NCBI GenBank assembly: GCA_016188965.1
Contig: JACPGT010000010.1
Location: 47,468 to 111,467, forward strand
Reading direction: 5' to 3'
Origin: Microcaldota archaeon
Lineage (GTDB): Archaea; Micrarchaeota; Micrarchaeia; Norongarragalinales; Norongarragalinaceae
DNA: 64,000 nucleotides
Program-made: the position numbers and the translations under genes
Part shown: positions 51,611-59,368 of the stretch, piece by piece
How the letters are laid out: every line of letters begins with the position of its first letter
Position numbering within the stretch: the stretch's first letter is position 1
The notes under the pieces: model-generated
The model's database searches: none
Seen by the model: only the letters and a program-made list of their open reading frames with translations
Told to the model about the DNA's origin: nothing

Positions 51611-52791
51611 TCGATGGCGATGGACGGCACGCCGTTTTGAAGCGCGTCCGGCTTGGTCAATTGGACGACCACCCGCCGGGCACCTGCGGCCTTGAGTTGT
51701 TCGGCCATCGATTCAGCCAACGCTTCCAACAGCGGCCAGTGGCGCGACGACGCGGCTTTTTCGGCAATACGCACGATGCGACGGTAGTCCAGCGTGTCCT
51801 TGACTTCGTTGCTGGACGCGGCCGTGGACAAGTCTAAGTAGGCCACCACGTTGGCTACGACTGGCTGCCTTGCCTTTTTTTCTTTAGGAAGGATTCCAAC
51901 GCGGGCGTCCAGGACGATGCCTTGCACCCGGATTTCATCCGGAGCCGTTTGAGGGTTCGACTTCATCGCAACGGCCACGTCCAACGCTTTTCTGCATTCA
52001 GCCACGTCATGCACCCGAAGCACGTCTGCCCCATTCAGGACACACGCCGTCACCGCCGCCAAAGTGCCTTCCAAGCGGTTGGAGGCCGCGGGTTCAGCGG
52101 TCAGCGTGCCAATGAATCGCTTGCGCGACACGCCCACACACAACGGATAGCCCAATCCAGAGAATTCGTCCAGGTGGCGGAGCAAGGCCAAATTGTGCTC
52201 CAACGTCTTTCCAAAACCGATTCCGGGGTCGATCATGACGCCGGATGCCCCCGATTTTTTGACCGCGGCGGCCTGCGCCAAAAGAAAGGACTTGACTTCG
52301 GACACCACGTCGCCGTAATGGGGGTTTTGCTGCATGCTTGCCGGCGTCCCTTGCATGTGGCAGACGACGGCGCCGGCAGCGGCCTTTCCCACAACCGCAC
52401 GCATCAGGGGATTGGCAAACCCAGTGACGTCGTTCACGATATGCGCGCCGGCCTCGAGGGCTGCGTGCGACACGTCGGTTTTGGACGTGTCAATCGAAAT
52501 CAAAGCGCCGAGTTTTTCTTTTTTCAAAGCCGCGTGCAGGCCTCGGATGACGGGAATGACGCGTTTCTTTTCTTCAGCCGCTCTCACCGGCTTGGATCCG
52601 GGCCGCGTGCTTTCGCCGCCCACGTCGATGATGGCAGCGCCTTGGCGGGCCATCTGCAGTCCTCGGCGCACGGCCGCCGGAGCGTCGCGGTATTTGCCAC
52701 CATCGCTGAAGCTGTCCGGAGTGACGTTCAGCACGCCCATGAGGACCGGTGAGGACAAATCCAGCGTCTTATTTTTGGCTTTGAATTTCAC
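51256..52791 (-). CDS. folP: FolP-FolB fusion: dihydropteroate synthase and dihydroneopterin aldolase
   Basis: Residues 15-275 are dihydropteroate synthase (NVTPDSFSDGG, GGESTRPGS, MIDPGIGFGKT, VSRKRFIG). Residues about 285-395 are dihydroneopterin aldolase (RVGILPKEK, LLEALAE and TKPDAL with the active Lys). After Trp395 the frame runs on for 116 codons of sequence that is only the off-frame reading of folK, so the true product probably ends or shifts near 51605-51620. The gene overlaps pabC by 23 bases. Enzymes and fusion are bacterial in type. Confidence 0.88.
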   Translation of the reverse strand: MKFKAKNKTLDLSSPVLMGVLNVTPDSFSDGGKYRDAPAAVRRGLQMARQGAAIIDVGGESTRPGSKPVRAAEEKKRVIPVIRGLHAALKKEKLGALISIDTSKTDVSHAALEAGAHIVNDVTGFANPLMRAVVGKAAAGAVVCHMQGTPASMQQNPHYGDVVSEVKSFLLAQAAAVKKSGASGVMIDPGIGFGKTLEHNLALLRHLDEFSGLGYPLCVGVSRKRFIGTLTAEPAASNRLEGTLAAVTACVLNGADVLRVHDVAECRKALDVAVAMKSNPQTAPDEIRVQGIVLDARVGILPKEKKARQPVVANVVAYLDLSTAASSNEVKDTLDYRRIVRIAEKAASSRHWPLLEALAESMAEQLKAAGARRVVVQLTKPDALQNGVPSIAIEWATDLHICKPRWTHWPMHLRLSPSRPSMTRCRNMNRTNRAFSTPWSRRMRKKTLHPSFPWWSKPKRNLGSARKNPQQARARAPSTSTCCSSAAKSWFRTAGTCRIRVCRSGGSYWLR

Positions 52792-53569
52792 GTTGCACCA
52801 ACTCGGAATACGCGGCGTTGAAATGGGCGGTCTTCGGACCCACTTTGAGTTTCTTGCCGTCCAGTTCGACCAACGGCACGATTTGCTTGAGAGTGCCGGT
52901 CAGAAAGACCTCGTCGGCGTGCAGCAGACGATCATACGTCAGCGGCCCTTCGGATGCCTCAAGCCCCACGTCGGACGCCAAGGAGAGAACGGCGTTGCGT
53001 GTGACGCCTTGCAAGACGCCGTCTTTGGGCGTCAACAGTTCCGCTCCCAAAACCGCAAACACGTTGCACGTCGTGCCTTCCAGGACCGAGCGGCCGATGC
53101 GGAAAATCGCTTCATCGCAACCAGCGGCCTGGGCGCGTTTTCGGGCCATGACGGACGTGAGACAGTTGAGCGTCTTAGCTTGGGCCACGTCGCGGTGGAA
53201 CGGTACGCTGATGGCCTTGAAAGATGTGGGCACTGCTGTGAATGGACGCGCCAGCACCAGCAGGGAAGGCTCGGCCCGGCCCCAATCGCTGCGCGCGCCG
53301 GCAGTCAACACCACCCGCAGCGCGGCGTCCTTGAGGGTGTTGGACTCGATGGTGCGGCGGATGGCGTCGTGGACCACTTGTTCGGAAGGCACGGGCAGCT
53401 CGATTTTTTCCGCCGATTGACGCAGGCGTCGGACGTGCTCGTCCTGCCGGAAGGCGACGCCGGAGTAGACGCGCAGCGTCTCGTACACGCCGTAGCCGTA
53501 CAGCAAGCCTTCGTCCAATGCCGAAATGCTCGGGGCATCCACCGATTGGCCGTTAAGAAAGGCGCGCAT
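52769..53569 (-). CDS. pabC: Class IV aminotransferase fold, aminodeoxychorismate lyase (PabC)
   Basis: The 266-residue PLP enzyme has the class IV pattern: Lys in KTLNCLTSVMARK, and EGTTCNVFAV and GVTRNAVL for the phosphate. Between pabB and folP it would release p-aminobenzoate. Branched-chain or D-amino-acid transaminases share the fold, so the assignment leans on context. Confidence 0.85.
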   Translation of the reverse strand: MRAFLNGQSVDAPSISALDEGLLYGYGVYETLRVYSGVAFRQDEHVRRLRQSAEKIELPVPSEQVVHDAIRRTIESNTLKDAALRVVLTAGARSDWGRAEPSLLVLARPFTAVPTSFKAISVPFHRDVAQAKTLNCLTSVMARKRAQAAGCDEAIFRIGRSVLEGTTCNVFAVLGAELLTPKDGVLQGVTRNAVLSLASDVGLEASEGPLTYDRLLHADEVFLTGTLKQIVPLVELDGKKLKVGPKTAHFNAAYSELVQREIQSQK

Positions 53570-53614
53570 GAAGACAACGTGCAGGCCAGCGCAGATAAAA
53601 CGTACGCCTTCCAG

Positions 53615-55009
53615 TCAGCCCACGAGGGCCTGGCGCATCGCTTCGGCCTTCTGCAAGCTCTCGGCGTACTCTTTCTCCGGGGAAGAGTCCCATACGATGC
53701 CGCCGCCGGCGTGGAAATACGCACGCCAAATTGCACCGGTTACTGAATCGGAAGATCGGGACGGCGATTGCGTTTTCTTCTTTTTTCCCAAGTGGACGGC
53801 GTTGCCTTTTTCCTTCTTGAAGTAAAGCGTGCGAATCAAGATGTTGAACGCGGCATCCCCATTCCAGCCAATCCAGCCCAGTGAACCAGTGTAGGGCCCG
53901 CGCGCGACCGGCTCGATTTCACGCAGCAACTGCATCGTACGCACTTTGGGACAGCCCGTGATGCTGCCGCCGGGAAACAAGGCCCGCAAAGCGTCAAACG
54001 CCGTGGCGTCAGGCAAAAGGCGACCTTCCACGTTGCTGACCATGTGCTGCACGTGGGAGTACTTCTCCACGGCAAACGCATCCGTGACGCGGACGGAGCC
54101 CGCAGTACAAATGCGACCCAAGTCGTTCCGCTCCAAATCCACGATCATCGCGTTCTCGGCGCGTTCCTTGGCATCGCGCACCATTTCCCTCTCCAGACGC
54201 GCATCATCGGACGCATCCGAGCCTCGAGGACGCGTGCCTTTGATGGGCCGCGTGAGGATGCGGCCGGACTGCAGGGAAAACAACAACTCGGGCGAGCCGG
54301 ATACAATGCTCAAAACGCCGGATTGGAAGAACGCGGAATACGGCGACGGGTTGATCTCGTTGAGGCGCAGAAAAACGCTCCAAGGCGTGCGGGTGGTTTG
54401 CGCCTGGAACCGCTGGGACACGTTGGCTTGGAAAGTTTCGCCCGCAGCGATATGTTCCTTGGCCTTCCGCACGGCCGTCAAATAGGCGGATTTGGAGAAG
54501 TTCGAGGAAACCCTGCCGGTGCGGCCGTTTGCCGTGAGCGTGCCGGAAAGCAAATCGTGCAGGGCAGTTTCCAGGCCATCCATACGAAGGCGACGCTTTG
54601 CAGCCGGGCCGAAGACGTGGAACTTCTTTTCCCAATGATCGAATGCCACGCCCGAATCGAAGAAAAAAAAGTCCAGCCACGGCACGCGGGCATCATCTTC
54701 TTGGGGCAGCGGCACGTCTTCCAGGTAGTGCAACGCCTCGTACGAAAGGTAACCCACCGCGCCTCCTTGGAAAGGCGGGCCATCCGGATCGAACGCGGCA
54801 CGGACTTGGCGGCGTTGCTGCTTGAAGAAGGACTCAAGCTCACGCAACGGATCAGAACATTTTTTGTGAAGGCTCTTGCCACGGCGGATGATTTCGACGG
54901 AATTCTTGCGGGCGCGGAATTCAGCGACAGGATGCGTAAGAAAATAGGTCCAACGAGCGGGACGCTGGGGAGAATGCAAAAGGACACGGGAACCAATAAG
55001 GTCAGCCAT
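53615..55009 (-). CDS. pabB: Aminodeoxychorismate synthase component I
   Basis: The 464-residue chorismate enzyme has PIKGTRPRG (PabB form of the active motif), IVDLERNDLGR, FPGGSITGCPK and the C-terminal AGGGIVWDSSPEKEY. A basic insert of about 25 residues (near 400-425, LGKKKKTQSP...) breaks the last conserved strand region, unlike most homologues. No glutaminase partner PabA is in the window; ammonia or a distant PabA could serve. It overlaps the thyX-like gene by eight bases. Confidence 0.92.
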   Translation of the reverse strand: MADLIGSRVLLHSPQRPARWTYFLTHPVAEFRARKNSVEIIRRGKSLHKKCSDPLRELESFFKQQRRQVRAAFDPDGPPFQGGAVGYLSYEALHYLEDVPLPQEDDARVPWLDFFFFDSGVAFDHWEKKFHVFGPAAKRRLRMDGLETALHDLLSGTLTANGRTGRVSSNFSKSAYLTAVRKAKEHIAAGETFQANVSQRFQAQTTRTPWSVFLRLNEINPSPYSAFFQSGVLSIVSGSPELLFSLQSGRILTRPIKGTRPRGSDASDDARLEREMVRDAKERAENAMIVDLERNDLGRICTAGSVRVTDAFAVEKYSHVQHMVSNVEGRLLPDATAFDALRALFPGGSITGCPKVRTMQLLREIEPVARGPYTGSLGWIGWNGDAAFNILIRTLYFKKEKGNAVHLGKKKKTQSPSRSSDSVTGAIWRAYFHAGGGIVWDSSPEKEYAESLQKAEAMRQALVG

Positions 55010-56609
55010 ATTTTTCCTTGACTTGTTCCAGTTTTTGGTCGATCTTCTTCTCGGAAGAAAGACGTTCCAAGCCGTAGTCCTTGAAGTCGACGAACGTCAT
55101 GTACTTGGCCAAACGCGGCTGCACGCGGTTGATCTCGTAATACATGTGTTGAGCGACGCGACGGTAATCCGCATGGCCCTGCTCCATCGAACGCAGTTCA
55201 ATCAAGTGAAACGCCTCGCGCAAGTTCATCGTCACGTACCACTGCAGCTTGAACGCCATGGGCACGACATACTGCGCCGCCACGGCGTGGTCCTTTTGGA
55301 AGGACTCGAAAACGGCGGCCGCAGTCTGCACGGCGTCGGTGAATTGACTTTGGAATCCGGCATCCAAGATTTCCGGCGGCAAGTCAAACCCATGCTGCGT
55401 GCAGAGCAGTTGGCGCTGTTGCGTCAGGACGCGATGGCGCTGCAAGTCGCGGTACGCACCGTAATTGGCCCGGATACTGAAGGTGTATGTGGCGTTCTCG
55501 AACGCGCGGCCGGGCTTCTGGCGCCGGTTCTGGCGGTGGCCGCAGTACGCATCGAGGATTTGGGCCTTGGTGTCGGACGGCATCAGGCGCACGTGCGCGT
55601 TGAGCGAACGCAGGTCCGTATGCGACGGCAACGCCTCGTAGAGGATAGCCGCGACGATTTTTTCTTCCGCATCGGCATCGAAATTCGTCAATGCCACTTC
55701 GACCATCTGGCGGCTCTCCGGCAACCGGGCGGCAAAAGGAGCGACCTGGGCGCGGGCCGCCTTCTGGAAGCCCTGCGTGGCCTGACCATATTTGTCGTTG
55801 GCGCGCTTGACGAATGAAGGGATGACCTGCGACAGTTCGGTCTGCATGGAGGCAGCCACGGCGCGGGCTTCGGACAGTGGCGAAGCATACATCTTCAACA
55901 GCAAATAATCAAAAGCGCGGCCGTTGCCGTACATGCCGACGTTGGTGAGGGTGCCGGCCGGAAGCAGACCCCGCAGCGAATCGCAGGTCTTGGCCCGGAT
56001 GGCCGACGCGTAAGCGCGTTCAGACGCGTCGCCTTGCGGGAAGCGTTCCTTGAAGTATGCCGTCATCGGGTCCAGCAGCTTGCTGTACGCATCGAATAAG
56101 CCGTCGCACGCGGATTCGTACGCGCGGGCGTCGGCGGCCATCAATTCCGGCTCGCGGTAGTACCGGTATTTGCCCGCGACGTCCTTTTCATTGAAATAAA
56201 CATAGCGCGTGCTCTTCTCCAGTGGCGAGATGCCCAATCGGCTGTCCTGCAGCACCTTCGTGACGATGTTCGAGACGTTCTCGACCGCGATGTGCGCGCC
56301 GCCCAACTCGGCTACCGAGTCGTCGCCGTAACCGACCAGGACGCGGTCATAGAATTCCTCGGCTTTTTTGATGGCCACCGTCTCGTCCTGCTTCGGCGCC
56401 GAAACAATCTGGTCAAACGCCATGTCCTTATCATTGATGAACTCGTCGTACAGCACGCGGCGCAGGCTCTTGTTGGTGCGGCTGTAACGGGAGAATAAGG
56501 CGCCTTTGACCACTTCCGGCAGGTTGCGCAAAGCAAAGACGTCCCGGTCCAGGTTGGTGAAGTACGGCGCAAGGACGGACTGCTCCTGCTGGGAGAATTC
56601 GGAAGGCAT
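55002..56609 (-). CDS. thyX: Double-domain ThyX-like thymidylate synthase
   Basis: About 535 residues from the ATG at 56609 (the frame to 57128 lies inside folC). Two ThyX-like halves are seen: one near LLPAGTLTNVGMYGNGRAF and one near RHRVLTQQRQLLCTQHG followed by FKLQWYVTMNLREAFHLIELR. Standard ThyX has one such unit and RHR-x7-S; here the Ser position is Leu. Long two-unit forms are known in some archaea and candidate bacteria. It would make dTMP with FAD and methylene-tetrahydrofolate. First gene of the folate operon. Confidence 0.82.
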   Translation of the reverse strand: MPSEFSQQEQSVLAPYFTNLDRDVFALRNLPEVVKGALFSRYSRTNKSLRRVLYDEFINDKDMAFDQIVSAPKQDETVAIKKAEEFYDRVLVGYGDDSVAELGGAHIAVENVSNIVTKVLQDSRLGISPLEKSTRYVYFNEKDVAGKYRYYREPELMAADARAYESACDGLFDAYSKLLDPMTAYFKERFPQGDASERAYASAIRAKTCDSLRGLLPAGTLTNVGMYGNGRAFDYLLLKMYASPLSEARAVAASMQTELSQVIPSFVKRANDKYGQATQGFQKAARAQVAPFAARLPESRQMVEVALTNFDADAEEKIVAAILYEALPSHTDLRSLNAHVRLMPSDTKAQILDAYCGHRQNRRQKPGRAFENATYTFSIRANYGAYRDLQRHRVLTQQRQLLCTQHGFDLPPEILDAGFQSQFTDAVQTAAAVFESFQKDHAVAAQYVVPMAFKLQWYVTMNLREAFHLIELRSMEQGHADYRRVAQHMYYEINRVQPRLAKYMTFVDFKDYGLERLSSEKKIDQKLEQVKEKYG

Positions 56610-56642
56610 GCGTTTGTTAAGGAAAACAAAAACTAATAAAGT
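56610..56642. promoter_or_regulatory. 33-base divergent promoter of thyX and folC
   Basis: The gap has gtttgttaag (about 56611-56620) at about 27 bases before the folC ATG, and actttattag on the minus strand (about 56629-56639) about 25 bases before the thyX ATG. Both genes would be leaderless with interleaved promoters. Confidence 0.55.
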
Positions 56643-57875
56643 ATGGACTTTGTTGAAGCCCGACTTTGGCTGGATCGACTGCCCGAACCATCCACGTGGG
56701 AGTTGGACCGCATGCGCCGCCTGGTGGCCGATGCCGGCGTAGACGCCACGCGCCTGAAGGCAGTCCAAGTGGCCGGAACCAACGGCAAGGGATCCACCTG
56801 CGCATTTCTTTCCGCAATCCTGCAAGCCGCGGGATTCAAGACCGGCCTCTACACGTCGCCCCACTTGCTGGATTTGCGCGAGCGCATCCAAATCGACGGC
56901 AAAATGGTTACGCAATCCGATTTTGCGGCCATCGCCTCGTGGGCGCAGCCTTTGGTGGAAAAGCACGGAGCCAGCCAATTCGAGGCATATACGCTCATGG
57001 CGTTCCGGCATTTCTTGGACCAGCGCGTGGATTGGGCCGTGGTGGAAGTCGGGTTGGGCGGAAAAAAAGACGCCACGTCGATACTCGCGCCCCGCCTGTC
57101 GATCATCACGCACGTGGCGATGGACCACATGGAACAGTTAGGCGGCACGGTGACTGAAATCGCGGAAGAAAAAGCCGGCATCATCCCGGAAAACGGCGTC
57201 TGCCTGACCACCGCGGAAGGCAATGCGTACGGCGCAATCGAGATAAACGCAAAGCAAAAAGAAGCCCGACTGAAAAAAGTGGCGCCGCTGCCAATCGTGA
57301 CGGAAAGCCCGCTTTGCATACGCGTAGGCACCCAGATCGTCACGTTGGCGTTGCAGGGGCGTTTCCAAGCGGAAAATGCCGCATTGGCCGTGGCCGCGGC
57401 GCAGGAATTGCAGAACCAAGGCACGGCGATTTCTGAAGCGGACATCGTGGCCGGCCTCAGGCATGCCACGTGGCCCGGACGAATGCAGACGGTCGGCAAC
57501 GTCGTAATCGACGGCGCGCACAACCCGGACGGCATTGCGGCGTTGGTCAGCGCCTTGAAGGCCGCGTACCCGAACCAAAAATGGAACCTGGTCTTCGGAG
57601 TGCTTGCGGATAAGGACTATCCGGAAATGGTCCGAAGCATCCGAAAGCTTCCGCTGGATTCAATCCGACTAATCCGGCCGAAAAGTCCACGGGCACTGCC
57701 GGCGGAAACGTTGGTGCCGCTTTTCAAGGCCCACCAGACGCCGGTTGACGTCCAAGTAGCCGCAAACATGCACGACGTCCTTGGCGCGCTGAAGGGAAAA
57801 CCCATCCTGGTCTGCGGCTCGCTCTACGTGGCAGCGGACGCGTTGCAGCACATGGAAGAAAGGAGTCGGAATTAG
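56643..57875 (+). CDS. folC: Folylpolyglutamate/dihydrofolate synthase
   Basis: The 410-residue Mur-ligase-type enzyme adds glutamate to (dihydro)folates. Motifs: P-loop VAGTNGKGSTCAF (near residues 43-55), the TSPHLLDLRERIQ patch, VEVGLGGKKDAT, HVAMDHMEQLG, NAALAVAAA and VIDGAHNPDG. Length is normal. It is divergent from and probably coregulated with the folate operon. Confidence 0.95.
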   Translation: MDFVEARLWLDRLPEPSTWELDRMRRLVADAGVDATRLKAVQVAGTNGKGSTCAFLSAILQAAGFKTGLYTSPHLLDLRERIQIDGKMVTQSDFAAIASWAQPLVEKHGASQFEAYTLMAFRHFLDQRVDWAVVEVGLGGKKDATSILAPRLSIITHVAMDHMEQLGGTVTEIAEEKAGIIPENGVCLTTAEGNAYGAIEINAKQKEARLKKVAPLPIVTESPLCIRVGTQIVTLALQGRFQAENAALAVAAAQELQNQGTAISEADIVAGLRHATWPGRMQTVGNVVIDGAHNPDGIAALVSALKAAYPNQKWNLVFGVLADKDYPEMVRSIRKLPLDSIRLIRPKSPRALPAETLVPLFKAHQTPVDVQVAANMHDVLGALKGKPILVCGSLYVAADALQHMEERSRN

Positions 57876-59338
57876 CGACGCGAAAGCAGCACTTTTCGGT
57901 TGGCCGCCTTGGCTTTTTCACAACGGAGGGCTTCGGCGGCCTTTTGCTGTCGGCGGCGTTGCATGCCGACCGGGCTTTTCTTGGGCGGGTTGCCGAAAAA
58001 GAACTTCTTGTTGCGGTCCACCATTCTCTTGCGGTCCGCATCGTGCTTTCCGGCCAGGATCTCGTTGATTACTTCGACGGCGTTCCTGCCCCGGGACACC
58101 TCCCGGATGACGATAAGGCCGTCACCGGGACGCTTCGTGACGTGGTGTTCCAACAGCCAAGCCAGTTTTCCCAGGTGGTTCCCCGGCGTGACGCGTCCTT
58201 GGCGATGGCCTTCATCGTCGCGCTCGCCTTGGAAAGCGCGGTGAATCCCATCCAATTGGGCCCCGTCCACCCCGTCGATAACATGAACGTTGTGTTCCGG
58301 GTGATCATACTCAACACGGATGCCGCCTTCATGGGAATAGATTTTGCAGTTCTGGCTTTCGCCGGGCTTTTTGCCCCCGAAGGTTATTCCAGCAAATGGC
58401 AGCTGGAACGACGTGCCCCGCGCGTGCGCCGTGTACTCCGAAAGCGCATCCGCCAGTTCCAACGTGTTCTTGGATTGAACATAGCCGTACCGGTGACCCC
58501 ACTCATGGAGGAAAGCATCCCGGTTCTTGAGCCGTATCGAGTTCTCGTTTAAGAACGCAGGCGCCGATGTTCCGGACGTCTCGGTCGTGTACCCGTCATA
58601 CTTCATTTTGAAAACGTGGTCCCACAAAGAGTATTTCCGGGTGATGTACAGCGCTTCGTCAATCATCCGGTTTCTTACTTTTTTCGGCAGATTAGGATAA
58701 AACAAGTCGGTCGCGACGCTGGCATTCTCCCGCAGGACCGGCTTCCAGTCTTGCGGGACCCGAGGCGCATAGTGCGGCCCCAGGTAAAGCAAAAAAGGAA
58801 GTGCCACGGAAATGCCGGCGGCCGTTACCTTGTTCAGAACGGCGTTCGCAACGCCGGGTTTTGAAGGTATAGGCTTGGGCAACGGCACGGATTCCGGCAC
58901 GACGGGTGCCGCCGCCTTCTTGACGGGGGCACTCGCCGTCTTCTTGACGGGCACACCCGGCTTCGTTATGACGGGCGTTACCTTCGGCTTTACAGGTGCC
59001 GATGGCTTCGAACGGGCCGAAGTCCCGGAGGTAGGGAGCCCATATTCCGAAGCATGCATATCCGCAACGGCTTTAGCGATGCGTTGCAGCGTACCCCGAG
59101 GGTCGCTGCCGGGAGAAAAATGCGTGATGGGACGCAACACCACGGAGGGATCCTTCACCCCGCGGCTTTTCAGCCGGCGGCGAAGGGTCTGGTACTGGGT
59201 CAACGTGGAACGGAGCACATCCGGCGTGAAATGCTTTTTACGGATGCCCAGCGCCAGGCTTTCCCGAATCGCGTCGGAAAAATGGCCGTGGAGTGGAATG
59301 CGGTGTCGTTCGAAAAAGTCATGCAGCGGGCGGGCCAT
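57872..59338 (-). CDS. Putative membrane-associated zinc metalloprotease, HEWGH motif
   Basis: The 488-residue protein has an N-terminal helical region (1-100), a Pro/Lys/Ala/Val-rich linker (about 110-160), one hydrophobic segment (about 172-192) and a domain with FLHEWGHRYGY: His278, Glu279 and His282 fit HExxH, and Glu301 in LADALSEY could be the third ligand. A basic C-terminal tail ends the protein. It resembles no family I can name. The TATA box at 59359-59368 gives a leaderless start. The last four bases overlap folC. Confidence 0.6.
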   Translation of the reverse strand: MARPLHDFFERHRIPLHGHFSDAIRESLALGIRKKHFTPDVLRSTLTQYQTLRRRLKSRGVKDPSVVLRPITHFSPGSDPRGTLQRIAKAVADMHASEYGLPTSGTSARSKPSAPVKPKVTPVITKPGVPVKKTASAPVKKAAAPVVPESVPLPKPIPSKPGVANAVLNKVTAAGISVALPFLLYLGPHYAPRVPQDWKPVLRENASVATDLFYPNLPKKVRNRMIDEALYITRKYSLWDHVFKMKYDGYTTETSGTSAPAFLNENSIRLKNRDAFLHEWGHRYGYVQSKNTLELADALSEYTAHARGTSFQLPFAGITFGGKKPGESQNCKIYSHEGGIRVEYDHPEHNVHVIDGVDGAQLDGIHRAFQGERDDEGHRQGRVTPGNHLGKLAWLLEHHVTKRPGDGLIVIREVSRGRNAVEVINEILAGKHDADRKRMVDRNKKFFFGNPPKKSPVGMQRRRQQKAAEALRCEKAKAANRKVLLSRR

Positions 59339-59358
59339 GGAAATCCTAATGAGGTCGC

Positions 59359-59368
59359 GCTTTTATGG
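59359..59368 (-). promoter_or_regulatory. TATA box for the HEWGH protein gene
   Basis: The plus sequence gcttttatgg (ccataaaagc on the minus strand) is centred 25 bases before the ATG at 59338. Confidence 0.5.

Noticed and set aside
55002..57128. 708-residue reading of the thyX-like gene
   Set aside because: The first 173 residues are antisense to folC; an ATG at 56609 with a promoter box fits the family start.
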